DNA from: UBA6183 sp943372215
GTDB lineage: Bacteria; Bacteroidota; Bacteroidia; UKL13-3
Direction: 5' to 3'
DNA length: 64,000 nucleotides
Assembly (NCBI GenBank): GCA_943372215.1
Contig: CALRXU020000007.1
Coordinates: 62,001 to 126,000 of the forward strand
The notes beneath the pieces were generated by a model. The model was not told the DNA's origin, searched no databases, and worked only from the letters and a program-made list of their open reading frames with translations. A program made the translations under genes and the position numbers. Each line of letters begins with the position of its first letter. Positions within the stretch are counted from its first letter, which is position 1. Positions 25,356 through 36,100 of the stretch are shown here, piece by piece.

Positions 25356-26081
25356 ATGAAAATACCAAGTTCTTACTATATATCCGACTACAAATTACCA
25401 TTAGATGAGTACTTTGTTTTTGGCTTATCAATTGATTGTGTGGTATTTGGGTATCATGAAGGTGAAATAAAGGTATTGTTGGTACAAAGAGATGCAGAAC
25501 CTTTTAAGGGGCACTGGGCCTTGATTGGAGATTTAGTAGAGCCCGACCAAAACCTTAGAGATGCCGCCAATAAGGTGCTGGAAAAACTAACCGGCCTAAA
25601 AGATATTTACATGAAACAATTTTTTACTTTTGGAAGTGTAGATAGGCATCCAGTAGGCAGGGTAGTAACAGTGGGTTATTTTTCATTAGTAAATAGCATG
25701 GACCATCATCCTATCGCTTCATCTTGGGCAAAATTAGCAGAATGGTTTAACATTAATGATTTACCAGAATTGGCATTTGACCACCACAATATTTTATTAA
25801 AAGGCATAGAAACATTAAAAAATGAGGTCAGACACAAGCCCACGGGTTTTGAATTGCTACCTCCTAAATTTACATTGTTGGAGCTTCAATTGTTATATGA
25901 AGCATTACTGGGATATAAATTTGATAAATCTAACTTTAGGAAAAAAATTCTAGAGATGAACATTTTAAAACCGCTAAATGAGGTTAAAGAAAATGTTTCG
26001 CACCGGCCAGCTAAATTGTTCAAATTTGATGAAAAAAGATACAGAATGTTGGAAAAAGAAGGCTTTTCCTTTGAACTTTAA
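25356..26081 (+). CDS. Nudix-fold transcriptional regulator (NrtR-like)
   Basis: A 241-residue protein: Nudix-fold domain (about 20-150) and a C-terminal winged helix (about 160-241, with FTLLELQLLYEALLGYKFDKSNFRKKILEMNIL as the DNA-binding region). The Nudix box is degenerate (GDLVEPDQNLRDAANKVLEKLTGL): the REUxEE core needed for hydrolysis is missing, as expected for a regulator that uses the fold to sense a sugar or nucleotide ligand. Related Bacteroidota proteins such as the arabinose regulator AraR control sugar loci. It stands between the secreted binding protein (divergent) and the glucan operon (convergent). Confidence 0.87.
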   Translation: MKIPSSYYISDYKLPLDEYFVFGLSIDCVVFGYHEGEIKVLLVQRDAEPFKGHWALIGDLVEPDQNLRDAANKVLEKLTGLKDIYMKQFFTFGSVDRHPVGRVVTVGYFSLVNSMDHHPIASSWAKLAEWFNINDLPELAFDHHNILLKGIETLKNEVRHKPTGFELLPPKFTLLELQLLYEALLGYKFDKSNFRKKILEMNILKPLNEVKENVSHRPAKLFKFDEKRYRMLEKEGFSFEL

Positions 26082-26138
26082 CATATTGGTCTGTTTATTG
26101 GCTTAAGTTACTATTTGCTTTTAAACAATTATATGCAA

Positions 26139-27080
26139 CTACTCTCCTACACGTGACTTTTTTTCAAACACCAGTTTAGGTGTCCTATCAGCTTTAAAAA
26201 CGCCCCAGTGCTTCTCAGGTTCCATTGGGTCTGATGATCCCTTCCATTGCTCATCAAAAGCTTCGAAAAAGAACGTTAACACATTATTTTTATCAGACCA
26301 ATCCATTAAATCTTCATAATAAATCTTCTGGTTCTCTTCATTAACGTGTTCTGCATGAATTCCTCTACCATGAGAATTGGTGGCCCATCCCGCTTCAGTT
26401 ATCACTACAGGAATTTCAGGATACTTTTTAGCAACAGTCTCATAATTTGCTATGGTATACTCTACCGATTCATGGATGTGTTTGTACTCCCAAACCGGAT
26501 AAGTGTGTATTGAAATAAAGTCAATAACCTCAACAAGTGGTGCGAGATAATTTAACCACGGAACATAGTTCTCGCAAAAAGTAACCGGTTGTTTGATGCT
26601 TTGCTTCACTCTTTTTGCAAATGCTATTACACGGTCAACTGGCACAAAATGATCTGTCCAATCTACACAAGCTTCATTGCCTAAGGAAACAGAAAAGATG
26701 ATGTCAGGATATTGATTAGACCATTCGATGAGACGCTGAATTTTTAGGTCATTCATTTTCCTATTCTCTTCCAATTGGTTTTCCTCATAAATGCCACCGC
26801 CCCAAGGGCAGCCATGGTTATTCATTTCGGCAACAATATATGCACCCAACATCAATTTAAAATCCAGTTTTTCATCTTGAATAACCTTGATTACTGTTGA
26901 TGCATGTTCATCACAATCATACAAACGCAGGTAATTGCAATGTGGAGTTAAAAGCAGTAAATCCTCTTTTATTTCTTCGTAAGATGGAACAATTCCACCG
27001 GGTTGTTGTCCATTTCTAAAACCTGAATAGCACATGGCTTTAGCAAATGGCAAATTAAATTGATTAAAAAAATCCGTCAT
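26139..27080 (-). CDS. GH17-like glucanase, cytoplasmic
   Basis: A 313-residue enzyme without a signal peptide. The GH17 / clan A pattern is clear: acid/base E136 in SLGNEA, nucleophile E229 in VITEAGW, and IDFISIHTYP in between. GH17 enzymes act on beta-1,3-glucans. It is most like the lipoprotein at 31891 in this cluster, with the EAGWATNSHG and FFFEAFDEQWKGSSDP stretches shared. It is the last gene of the operon; its start overlaps the stop of the preceding gene by one base. It is convergent with the regulator. Confidence 0.87.
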   Translation of the reverse strand: MTDFFNQFNLPFAKAMCYSGFRNGQQPGGIVPSYEEIKEDLLLLTPHCNYLRLYDCDEHASTVIKVIQDEKLDFKLMLGAYIVAEMNNHGCPWGGGIYEENQLEENRKMNDLKIQRLIEWSNQYPDIIFSVSLGNEACVDWTDHFVPVDRVIAFAKRVKQSIKQPVTFCENYVPWLNYLAPLVEVIDFISIHTYPVWEYKHIHESVEYTIANYETVAKKYPEIPVVITEAGWATNSHGRGIHAEHVNEENQKIYYEDLMDWSDKNNVLTFFFEAFDEQWKGSSDPMEPEKHWGVFKADRTPKLVFEKKSRVGE

Positions 27081-28009
27081 TAAAATTTCAATTGTTCATG
27101 TTTATCCCAAAGTCCCCAATAAGCTCCAACGTCTCCTTCTGGCCCTGTTTTCCATGACTCATCAAAAGAAGCAAAATAGAAACTCTCAATGCCATTTGCA
27201 TTGCACCAGTTTTGGCAATCTATAAAATAGCGCATGGCATTTTCATTAGTAGCAACAGACGCCTTAAAAGCACCGCCTTCGCTAGGCCAACCCGTTTCTG
27301 TAATGATTACACGCTTGCCTGCACCTGCATGTTTAGCCGACTCAAACATACTTTTCATGTGTTCAAAAGAATATTCTATCGGGCATCCCTCCCAATAAGG
27401 ATAACAATTGGTTAAAATCACATCACATATTTCTGTAATTCCTGGTCGGTGAGAAAACTCGTAATATGCATCAACGTAACCCACAGGAATATGCGGAATA
27501 GCATCTTTTACCCTTTGTATATAGGTTAGCAATTGCTCTTCCGTCAAGTCTTTTCGGTACATCACTTCATTGCCCACAGCCGCAACATCAACCAATCCCT
27601 CTTTTGCCATCGCTATAAGTGCTTCAATTTCTTGCTCATTCAATTCCAAATCATCACCTAACCAAGCGCCTACCAAGGTTTTCATCCCGTGCTTTTTAGC
27701 CATTCTTGGCACATGTTCATTTCCTTCAATACAAGAAAACGAGCGCACCCATTTTGTATAAGGCTTTAAAATTTTAATACGCCTTTCTACTTGAGCTTCT
27801 GTAATGATTGATCCAGGCTTTTGTCCATCTTCATAAATGCTAAAGCAAATACCATGCATCCCTTTTTGAAGTGTTTTGTGCCACAAACTTCTTAAATCTT
27901 CTTTTGAAAGTTCTGAATAATGGATGTGAATATATTCATACTCCTGCTGAAGATGAGCATAACTTTCTTGATTTGCTGCGGTAAATAAATGACCTTCCCT
28001 GTATGACAT
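27080..28009 (-). CDS. GH17-like glucanase, cytoplasmic
   Basis: A 309-residue enzyme without a signal peptide. Acid/base E148 lies in AAVGNEV and nucleophile E238 in IITETGWPSEGG, both classic for GH17. It is close in sequence to the C-terminal domain of the transporter fusion just upstream (28021), sharing ICDVILTNCYPYWEG and SFDESWKTGPEG, so one arose from the other by duplication. It probably trims imported beta-1,3-gluco-oligosaccharides in the cytoplasm. Confidence 0.88.
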   Translation of the reverse strand: MSYREGHLFTAANQESYAHLQQEYEYIHIHYSELSKEDLRSLWHKTLQKGMHGICFSIYEDGQKPGSIITEAQVERRIKILKPYTKWVRSFSCIEGNEHVPRMAKKHGMKTLVGAWLGDDLELNEQEIEALIAMAKEGLVDVAAVGNEVMYRKDLTEEQLLTYIQRVKDAIPHIPVGYVDAYYEFSHRPGITEICDVILTNCYPYWEGCPIEYSFEHMKSMFESAKHAGAGKRVIITETGWPSEGGAFKASVATNENAMRYFIDCQNWCNANGIESFYFASFDESWKTGPEGDVGAYWGLWDKHEQLKF

Positions 28010-28020
28010 AATGTGTAGAT

Positions 28021-30369
28021 TTATTTTTTATACTTAAATTTTTCGTTTTTATCCCACAGCCCCCAAGATGTTCCCAATTTTCCTTCTTGAATAACTTTCC
28101 AGGATTCATCAAAGGATGAGAAGTGAAATACTTCTACGTTATTACTTTTTGCCCACTGTTGCGAAATAATAAAGTATTTCATGGCATTTATTCTTGAGGG
28201 TACTGCACCTTCAACAGTTTCTCCAAAACTAGGCCACCCTGTTTCTGTTACAATAATTCTTTTACCGTTGCTTACTGCTTTTGTTACTTCAAACATATTA
28301 TTCAGGAACGACATTGAAAAATCATTGGTAGCTCCTTCCCAAAAAGGATAGAAATTACATAAAACCAGATCGCACACATCAATAAGTTTAGGTCTTTCTA
28401 TAAACTGGTAATAAGCATCTACATAGCCCACTTCAATATGGCTTGGAATGGCTTGTTTCACTCTGTTGATATAACCAATTAATTCAGCCTCAGAAATTTC
28501 GCCTCTGTGTAATACCTCATTACCCACGGCTGCAATGTCAACCAACCCTGCATTTGCAAGTTTAATTAATGCGTTTATTTCTTTTTCATTTCGCTCCTTA
28601 TCATTGCTTATCCATGCTCCAACAACTGTTTTAATGCCCTTGTTATGTGCAATTTCTGGCACCAATTCATTTCCCTCTGTGGCTGAAAAAGTTCTGATCC
28701 ATTTGGTATGTGGGGCAATAATGTCTAACCTTCTTTTGATTTGTTCGGCTGATAAAATATCTCCGGCTTTTTGTCCTTCTACATAAGGGCTGAAACATAA
28801 TCCATTTAAGCCTGAATTGAATTGAGCAGCAAATAGTGTTTCCAATTCTGCCTCACTTTTTTGGCTGTAATCTGTTCCGATAATTTTATCCAAATTACGG
28901 TTTTGAAGCAATGAATATAATTTACCAGAAAGATAACCAGAAGATTGTTTGTTTGCAGGTGCTTTTCTTTTATCAAGAAGATTCCTTACTTCTCTGGCTT
29001 TGGCCTCATCAATATTATAATCTTTCATAGCCCATAAAGCAATTGATGTTCCTAATATGGGAATGCCTACAAAGAAAATTCTTAGCCAAAACATGGTTTC
29101 ATCTGTTTGTGCTGCTGCATTAGATTGAAAACTTACTAAGGAAAGAATTAAGCCACTGATTAATCCTGCCACAGCTGTTCCAAACTTTACCATCCACCAA
29201 TAAATAGCACCTAAGCTGCCTTCTCTTCTTTTACCGGTGTTTAACTCATCAATATCAATTACATCAGAAGTCATTGACATCATTAATGTAAACAAACTAC
29301 CAATACCAAAAGAAAAGAAAGGTAGGGCAAAAAGAAAAAGGTAGGGCTTACCTGGCACAAAAAGTAAAAACAGCAAAATGTAACCTAGTATTGAAATACT
29401 TTGAGAAAGCAAAAATGCCTTCTTTTTTCCCAATACTTTCGACATTCGAGCTACAATAGGTATCACAAAAACAGTGGTTATAATTGCTCCTATACTGCCA
29501 AACAATGTCGGCCATAGTCCAAATCCATCTTCATTTCCTTTAAACAAATAGTATTTGATAATAAAGTAAGAAAAGCCTGCGGTGGTTTGAAAAGCATTGA
29601 AAATTAAAAAAGTAGCTATACAAATTTTTCTGAAAGGCTTAATTTCAACCGATGCTTTTAATCCTTCTTTGATTTCTCCAAAACTATTCAGGATTCCTTT
29701 AAAATCAATTGGGCTATAATTTTCATTTAGGGTAGATTTACTAGGAATAAAAAATGCTGGAATAGCTGCTAAAGCAGCACACCCAATGGCAACATATACT
29801 GACAAAGTTCTGACCGCAACTTCAGTAGAGGAAAACAAGGTTTTATCAGCCATAATTACCCAAAACCAAGGCGCAATCACCCAAGCTAATTGACCAATGA
29901 GTTGAGAAGTGGCCATAATGTTTGTTCGCTCATGAAAATCATCACTCATTTCATAACCCATGGCTACGTAAGGAATACTAAATATGGTAAGGCCAGAATA
30001 AAAAATTAATGAAATACCCAAAAAGTATATAAAATTATAAATAACGCTATCTTCAATATACAGTTGCCACATTAAGGCGAAGGAAATTCCTAAAACAATG
30101 GCTCCAATTAATACATACTGTCTTCTTCTTCCCCATTTTGATTTAGTATTATCACTTACATAACCCATAACGAGATCAAACAACGCATCATAAAACTTTG
30201 GAATAAAATAAGTCAATCCTAGTAGCAGCCCGCTAAAACCAAGTTTTTCTACCAGTACAATGGTAAAAATTCCAATCATTGCAGGAAACATTTGATTGGC
30301 AAGCATTCCGAGTCCGAAAGCAACTTTTTGCCCCATTGGAACTTTTTGTGATAAATCTTGATTGGACAT
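28021..30369 (-). CDS. GPH-type sugar symporter (MFS) fused to a GH17 domain
   Basis: A 782-residue fusion. Residues 1 to about 460 have 12 membrane segments and the glycoside-pentoside-hexuronide:cation symporter marks (FYDALFDLVMGYVSDNT followed by KSKWGRRR). After a linker (about 460-500) comes a complete GH17 domain (about 505-782) with acid/base E618 in AAVGNEV and nucleophile E709 in VTETGWPS. Both ends of MFS carriers face the cytoplasm, so the hydrolase should sit at the inner mouth of the transporter and cut glucan oligomers as they enter. It overlaps no neighbour, and lies 11 bp from the downstream GH17 gene and 9 bp from the GH30 gene. Confidence 0.92.
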   Translation of the reverse strand: MSNQDLSQKVPMGQKVAFGLGMLANQMFPAMIGIFTIVLVEKLGFSGLLLGLTYFIPKFYDALFDLVMGYVSDNTKSKWGRRRQYVLIGAIVLGISFALMWQLYIEDSVIYNFIYFLGISLIFYSGLTIFSIPYVAMGYEMSDDFHERTNIMATSQLIGQLAWVIAPWFWVIMADKTLFSSTEVAVRTLSVYVAIGCAALAAIPAFFIPSKSTLNENYSPIDFKGILNSFGEIKEGLKASVEIKPFRKICIATFLIFNAFQTTAGFSYFIIKYYLFKGNEDGFGLWPTLFGSIGAIITTVFVIPIVARMSKVLGKKKAFLLSQSISILGYILLFLLFVPGKPYLFLFALPFFSFGIGSLFTLMMSMTSDVIDIDELNTGKRREGSLGAIYWWMVKFGTAVAGLISGLILSLVSFQSNAAAQTDETMFWLRIFFVGIPILGTSIALWAMKDYNIDEAKAREVRNLLDKRKAPANKQSSGYLSGKLYSLLQNRNLDKIIGTDYSQKSEAELETLFAAQFNSGLNGLCFSPYVEGQKAGDILSAEQIKRRLDIIAPHTKWIRTFSATEGNELVPEIAHNKGIKTVVGAWISNDKERNEKEINALIKLANAGLVDIAAVGNEVLHRGEISEAELIGYINRVKQAIPSHIEVGYVDAYYQFIERPKLIDVCDLVLCNFYPFWEGATNDFSMSFLNNMFEVTKAVSNGKRIIVTETGWPSFGETVEGAVPSRINAMKYFIISQQWAKSNNVEVFHFSSFDESWKVIQEGKLGTSWGLWDKNEKFKYKK

Positions 30370-30378
30370 ACTTATTGA

Positions 30379-31887
30379 TTATTGTTTAATAACGATTGTT
30401 TGTAATGCTTTTGAATCTATGGTAATCTGTTTTACTTCCTTTTTCATGTTGATTGAAATGCTGAATGGTTTGTCAGTTGGATTAAACAAAGCAATAACAA
30501 TACTTCCATCCGGGTTTTGAACCGCGGTGGTCATTACTTCTTGGTGATTAATTTCGCAACCAATTCTAACAGCTCCTGGGCGCATAAATTTACTAAAATG
30601 TGCCATAACATAATACAAGGGCGTAAAGTAAACCTCATCCTTTTCGGGGTTTACAATTACCGGGGCCACGCACCAATTTTTAAACCAATTGGGACCACCT
30701 TGCGTGTCTAAAACCATGTTCCAATCAATCCATCCATGCACATAATTATTCAAACACCCGATGATATCTGTAGCATACCTATTAACGGGTGCATATTTGG
30801 GATGCAAATGTTTATCCTTTTCACTTGCCCAATCCCAGCCCCAATCGGTGGCTTCTTTTTTCCAATACCAGGCATCATCACGCCACTTGGGAACTTCAGA
30901 ATCCACACATCCTTCCGTTTCTATTACATATTTTTCAGGTGCTTTTTTGTGCGCATATTGCAAGGCATCAGGAAAATAATCGTACGTGCTTTCATACCAA
31001 TGAATGGCTGTGCCTGCAAAATATTTTGATGATTTTTCATCCCTGTACATTTCATCTACCCATTCCTTTAAGCCAGCCCTGTTTTGGTCATAACCAAAAA
31101 TATTGACAGCGCCCCAACCATCTTTTTCTAATTTTGGCCCTAAATGCTCTTGAACAAAATCAGTCATTTCTTTAGGAGAAAACAAGGTGCTTTCCCAATT
31201 GTTACCATTTCCATGTGGTTCATTAATTACGGTAATGCCCCAAATATTGATGCCTTCTTTTTTATAGGCAGAAAGGTATTTTGAAAAGTACAACGCAAAA
31301 GCATCGTTGTATGCAGGTAATAATTTACCACCTACAAAATTTTTATTGTCTTTCATCCAAGGTGGCGCAGTCCATGGCGAAGCGATGATGTTAAAGCCCT
31401 CTTTCGAAATTTTTTGCGCATCCAAAATCATGGGGATTAAATCCTCTTTATCATCTTCAATGGTAAAATGCTTTAACTCCATATCATTTTCCACTTTAGC
31501 ATACGTGTAATTGCTTAAAGAGAAATCGCATGAAGCAATATGTGTTCTAGTTAAAGAATAGTTTGCGCCTTCTTCGCTAAAATAGGCATCCAATATTTTC
31601 TTTCTGTTTTCTGGGCTAACCTTATTTAATAAAAAGGCAGAAGCTTCAGTAAACGACCCACCAAATCCGGTAATTTTTTGAAATTGCTCCTCTGGATTAA
31701 CTTTTATCGTTAATGATTGATCAGCTGGTTTAAAATCTTTCATTAAGGTTAATGCATTTCCCTTTTCAGAGGTTTGGTATACATCAATCGTCATTTTATC
31801 AGTGTTATTGCATTGAATAAGAGCCATGCCCATCATCCCCATAAAAATGGTTTTTAAGGAATATAAATGTCGCTTCGTACTCATCAT
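30379..31887 (-). CDS. GH30-family lipoprotein, probable beta-1,6-glucanase or glucosidase
   Basis: A 502-residue protein with a lipobox ending in ALIQC. The TIM barrel plus beta sandwich of GH30 is recognised by FQKITGFGGSFTEASA, acid/base E223 in VINEPHG and nucleophile E325 in IETEGC. GH30 members of this subgroup act on beta-1,6-glucosyl bonds, which fits removal of the side branches of laminarin. It has the full length for the family. It belongs to the nine-gene operon and faces the periplasm or surface. Confidence 0.9.
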   Translation of the reverse strand: MMSTKRHLYSLKTIFMGMMGMALIQCNNTDKMTIDVYQTSEKGNALTLMKDFKPADQSLTIKVNPEEQFQKITGFGGSFTEASAFLLNKVSPENRKKILDAYFSEEGANYSLTRTHIASCDFSLSNYTYAKVENDMELKHFTIEDDKEDLIPMILDAQKISKEGFNIIASPWTAPPWMKDNKNFVGGKLLPAYNDAFALYFSKYLSAYKKEGINIWGITVINEPHGNGNNWESTLFSPKEMTDFVQEHLGPKLEKDGWGAVNIFGYDQNRAGLKEWVDEMYRDEKSSKYFAGTAIHWYESTYDYFPDALQYAHKKAPEKYVIETEGCVDSEVPKWRDDAWYWKKEATDWGWDWASEKDKHLHPKYAPVNRYATDIIGCLNNYVHGWIDWNMVLDTQGGPNWFKNWCVAPVIVNPEKDEVYFTPLYYVMAHFSKFMRPGAVRIGCEINHQEVMTTAVQNPDGSIVIALFNPTDKPFSISINMKKEVKQITIDSKALQTIVIKQ

Positions 31888-31890
31888 TGT

Positions 31891-33171
31891 TCAATTTATT
31901 AATTGTTTAGGCAGCTCAACCGTTTTTAACAACTCTTCTTTGTTGCCCTTATAAGTTTTTTCAATTGGTCTTCCATCTCTAGTTAGGTTCTTGTATAAAC
32001 CTTGATCCACCTTTTGCCATAGTGCATATTTGGCTTTACCATCAATGGTAAACAAACCAAAATGATTTTCAGAACCCTTGGGATTGTTCGCATCTTTCCA
32101 TTGCTCATCAAAAGCTTCGAAATAAAAACAGGTGATTTTTTCTTGATTTGTCCATTCCCTCATCAATTGGTAATACTTCGCTGATTTGTATTCATCACAA
32201 GCTGTTGAACCCTCTTTGCCATACAACCCATCAGATTGTGTTGCCCAACCCGTTTCGCCAATATGAATTGGTTTATTCACCCCAATCGACTTCATATAAT
32301 TTTTCACACTAAGGTACTGACCTTTTGCATAATTCAGCGAACGCAACATCAGTGAATCCACTTTTGCTTCTTGTGTTAACGTTTTCTCATTGGTTCTCAC
32401 CCCCCAAAAAACAGGATTGTAGTGGGTGTCATGCATCGGATAGGTGTGTATAGAAACGTAATCAACCGCTTGATAGAGTTTCTTTAAATCATCCACATGA
32501 TATGAAGAGTCGCCACCACCCCAAGAGGCAAAATTATCAGAAGAAGTGATCCATAAATCCTCAGGCAAGCCCTTTTCCCTTTTTAACTGTTGCAAATGAT
32601 TTACCCATTTCAAAATAATAGTTGGCGCCACATAATAACTAGTTGCCCATTTCACCATCGCTTCATTGCCAACAGATATTACTTTTACAATTTCAGGATA
32701 TTGATTTGCCAATTCAACTGCTCTTTGAATCTCAGCAGCATTGGCTTTTTCATTTTCCCGTTCATGATTGGGTTTTGTCTTTGTCCAAGCATTTTCGCAA
32801 TCTATCCAAGCACCAAGCATTACAAACATTTCAAACGTTGAATTCTCTTTCCGTAGCTCAGAGATGGCTTGCATGATACTCCTTGCTTCAAGGTACTTGG
32901 TATTGTAGGTACGCAATAGTTTAATACCCATCGCACTTAATAGCTGAATATCCTCTTTAATTTGCGATACGGAAGGTTGCGAATCGCGGGTATGCGTGCG
33001 GTAGCCTCCATAACATATGGCTAAGTAGTTAGAATCACCCAAGATCTGAGATGCCGATTTGGTTTTCTCAACCTCATTTATCTTGTCATTTGTAGATTTT
33101 CCAAAACCACAAGAAGTTAGCATAATCGAGAACGAAATTAAACAACGATATATGAAACTAACTTTTGGCAT
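31891..33171 (-). CDS. GH17-like lipoprotein
   Basis: A 426-residue protein with a lipobox ending in MLTSC (Cys21). The catalytic pair is E170 in SVGNEAMVKW and E306 in HIGETGW. It shares long stretches with the cytoplasmic enzyme at 26139 (YVSIHTYPM; CFYFEAFDEQWKDANNP), so these two are paralogues placed in different compartments. It probably cuts beta-1,3-glucan at the surface or in the periplasm. Spacing to neighbours is 3-4 bp. Confidence 0.88.
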   Translation of the reverse strand: MPKVSFIYRCLISFSIMLTSCGFGKSTNDKINEVEKTKSASQILGDSNYLAICYGGYRTHTRDSQPSVSQIKEDIQLLSAMGIKLLRTYNTKYLEARSIMQAISELRKENSTFEMFVMLGAWIDCENAWTKTKPNHERENEKANAAEIQRAVELANQYPEIVKVISVGNEAMVKWATSYYVAPTIILKWVNHLQQLKREKGLPEDLWITSSDNFASWGGGDSSYHVDDLKKLYQAVDYVSIHTYPMHDTHYNPVFWGVRTNEKTLTQEAKVDSLMLRSLNYAKGQYLSVKNYMKSIGVNKPIHIGETGWATQSDGLYGKEGSTACDEYKSAKYYQLMREWTNQEKITCFYFEAFDEQWKDANNPKGSENHFGLFTIDGKAKYALWQKVDQGLYKNLTRDGRPIEKTYKGNKEELLKTVELPKQLIN

Positions 33172-33175
33172 CTTC

Positions 33176-36100
33176 TTATTTTAATATTGATTCCTTAACG
33201 TACACCGTAATTTTAGCTATTTCACCAGTTCGACTAAAGATATGTGTGCTTGTTTCTTTGTCTAGGTGAAGAGAGTGATGTTTACTCAAAGTGCCATCTT
33301 TCCTTTCAATTTCCAATTGGTTCTCATCTGATAAGCAATAGATAACCGGTACCTGACAAAAGGTAAAACAAAGTGAACCCAAAGCGGGAGCAAATGTTTT
33401 ATGCTCTTTGTTTATGGTAACATAGTGGAACATGCGATCTTGTTTTGTAAACTCATCTTTTCTAAGTAAACACGGATTAAAATACAAACAGCCGTTAACA
33501 ACAAAAACGCCCAATTCGCCAAACCTACTCAGAATATCCTCTTTTACCTGACCAGTCATACCTGGTTGCTGAGCCCCTTTGTTAGCAGGTGTGTGTGAGT
33601 ATGGATCTGTAGGGAATGCACCATACAACGAGGGTGATTTATGCACGCCAACTCCTGCGTTTATCTCGTAATAATGTTCTAAAAGTTTACCTATTACCTC
33701 AGCAGATTCATTTGTTTCTATTGCTTGTAAACATACTTCTTGAACAGCCAATTGCAGTTTAGAAACCATATGCCAGTAGATAGAGCCAAGACCCTCGTAG
33801 CCATAAAATGTACCCGAACGGCCAGTAAATGATTTGTGATCAAACACTGCCTCAAATACCTCTAAAAGAGCCTGCTTCTCCTTTTGGATTAATTGCCCAT
33901 ACTTGGCACCATCTAATTCTGCTATTGCATTACTTAAATCGCCAGCATTTTTAAAGTTGCCGTTGAAATGATAATCCCCTTTGATGTCTTGCTCCACTAA
34001 TGATTTATCACCAGCAGCAAGCATCGTTTTGATCAGCTTTGATTGTTCTATTGCCTCTTTAGGTATTTTGTTCTTCTCTAAAAATTTAGGGAGCCGCTTA
34101 TTCGGATAGAGTAAATAACTATACTGATCCGGACGGAAGAGCGCGCTATTCTTCATGCTGTCCAACAATTGTATTGCCTCTTTAGGAGACAAATAACCAG
34201 AGCTCAACACGGCAACTTGGCCTTCTAGCATTTCATTAAGGTACGAAATGGAAACTCCTTTATTGCTTTGAATACTCATCAAATTGTAGGAGTGATACAT
34301 GTTATCATCACGCTTATTGGCTTTGATTGTATGTTCAATAAACGCAATACTTACTTTTACAAATTCTTTAAGTCTGCGGTAAGAAATTGTTCTTTTCTCT
34401 CCCCAAAAAGTCAGCTTGTATATATGTTCCCGGTAATCGCTTCCTGCTTCTCCTAGGCTGTCAAGTATTGTTTTACGCTGTGCATCGCTAATCTCACCTT
34501 TCAACAAGGGTGCATTTTCTTCTAAGGTTGAATTTATCTTTTTAAAGAAAATGATTAACTCATTTGATAACTCCACACGCTCCTCAGTTGTTTGTTCAAC
34601 TAGTTTTTCAAAAAAAACAAGGAACCTGCGCAAGTAGCAGAGTGTTACCATAGAAACGCCATTCCCAACGAGCGCATTATTTGCATCGTTCCATTCTGGC
34701 CTTTGTGTATTCATCCAAATTCCACCACCAGGAACAAAATTTGAGAGTTTGGATAAAACGCTGGCAAGTATTTTTTCTATAAAATTTACTGTATAAATCT
34801 TATCATTTTGAGCCAACAAAAGAGTAGCATCAGAGCCAATAGCTTCACGATTCTTTCTGATTTTAGCATCTAACTTCTCATCAAACTCAATCGTATCTTT
34901 TGCATTTTTTACAATTTCTTGGTACTTCTTTATTTTGTATGGAACATTGGCATATACAAAAAGGTCTTGATTAAATTGGCTGCTTAATTGACCCGGGAAA
35001 TATTTCTCGTTAATTTCTAATAATTTGAGCAAGTAAATAATTTGATGATCGCCCCAATAACCGATATATGACCAAGGATTATCCGGCTCCACTGTTTCCC
35101 AATCAAAACCATCTTTTGTTAAACGATATGGGTTGTAACCTTCAAAAGTGGTAGCATTTAAAAACTTGTGAATCATGCCTCGGGTAAAGGCAGGGAATGA
35201 GATTGACAAAGCCTCCCAATTTTGAAAAATATCCCTCCAGTTTCCTTCGTAATCTAAAATTTTTGAATGGTCAACTGCACTTCGTGTGTTGATAGAAAAT
35301 TTATTCCAAGGTCTACTTGGATCGCCATGCCTCCTGCTAAATTTTAAAGGCAGGTATTCTGTGCAAAGTCTCTTAAAATCTTTATCGTTAGTTTGAGCAT
35401 ATACTTTCTCCAACTCAAAAACTGTGAATGTCTCATCCAAGCTTTCTAATAATTCCTTGTGATTTTGGTATACTGCTTTGTTTGCTGTTGCAATGGATTT
35501 AATTAAATCCCATTTTTCGATTTGGTAATTAAAATCAAAAATACCGCCTCGCATGATATTAAAAAGTGTATTGGAAAAATGCCTTGTGTCTCTATAAACA
35601 TCGGCTGATAATTGAATACCATCTGATGATGCATTCAGTTCCATTAAGCGTTTAGAGCCAAGTTCGATATCTTCCGTTAACTGCTTTTCGAGGTTCTTAT
35701 TGGTCTGAATTTCGGTGGTAAGCGCAACAACATTCGCCTGACTTTGATTCACATCGGCTACTATGAGCCAGTTTTTCTTATTGCCAGGTAATAAGGTAAC
35801 TTTTTTATTGATAAAATATGCACCTCTTTCTGCCTTTACATCTTCTTCTTGAGTTAACTCTTGTCCTTTTCTAAAGGCATCGAGTTGCAAGGAAGAAATC
35901 AAGTACAAAGGATTATCAAGTCCTAGAGACCAGGCTATGTTTGCTTTAAGCGCTTCACTTGGTTCCGCCTTATCAACTATAATTGCACTCAGTGCAAAAA
36001 TCCCCATGCCCGAATCTAAGTCTAATTCATTGCGCTTATAGGCATCAACTAGAATGCTTGTTGAGTTTTGCAAATCACTGCTCACACCATCGGGCATGAT

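Noticed and set aside
30736..31106. Several open frames opposite the GH30 gene
   Set aside because: Mirror frames of a conserved enzyme; three overlap each other and none has a domain.
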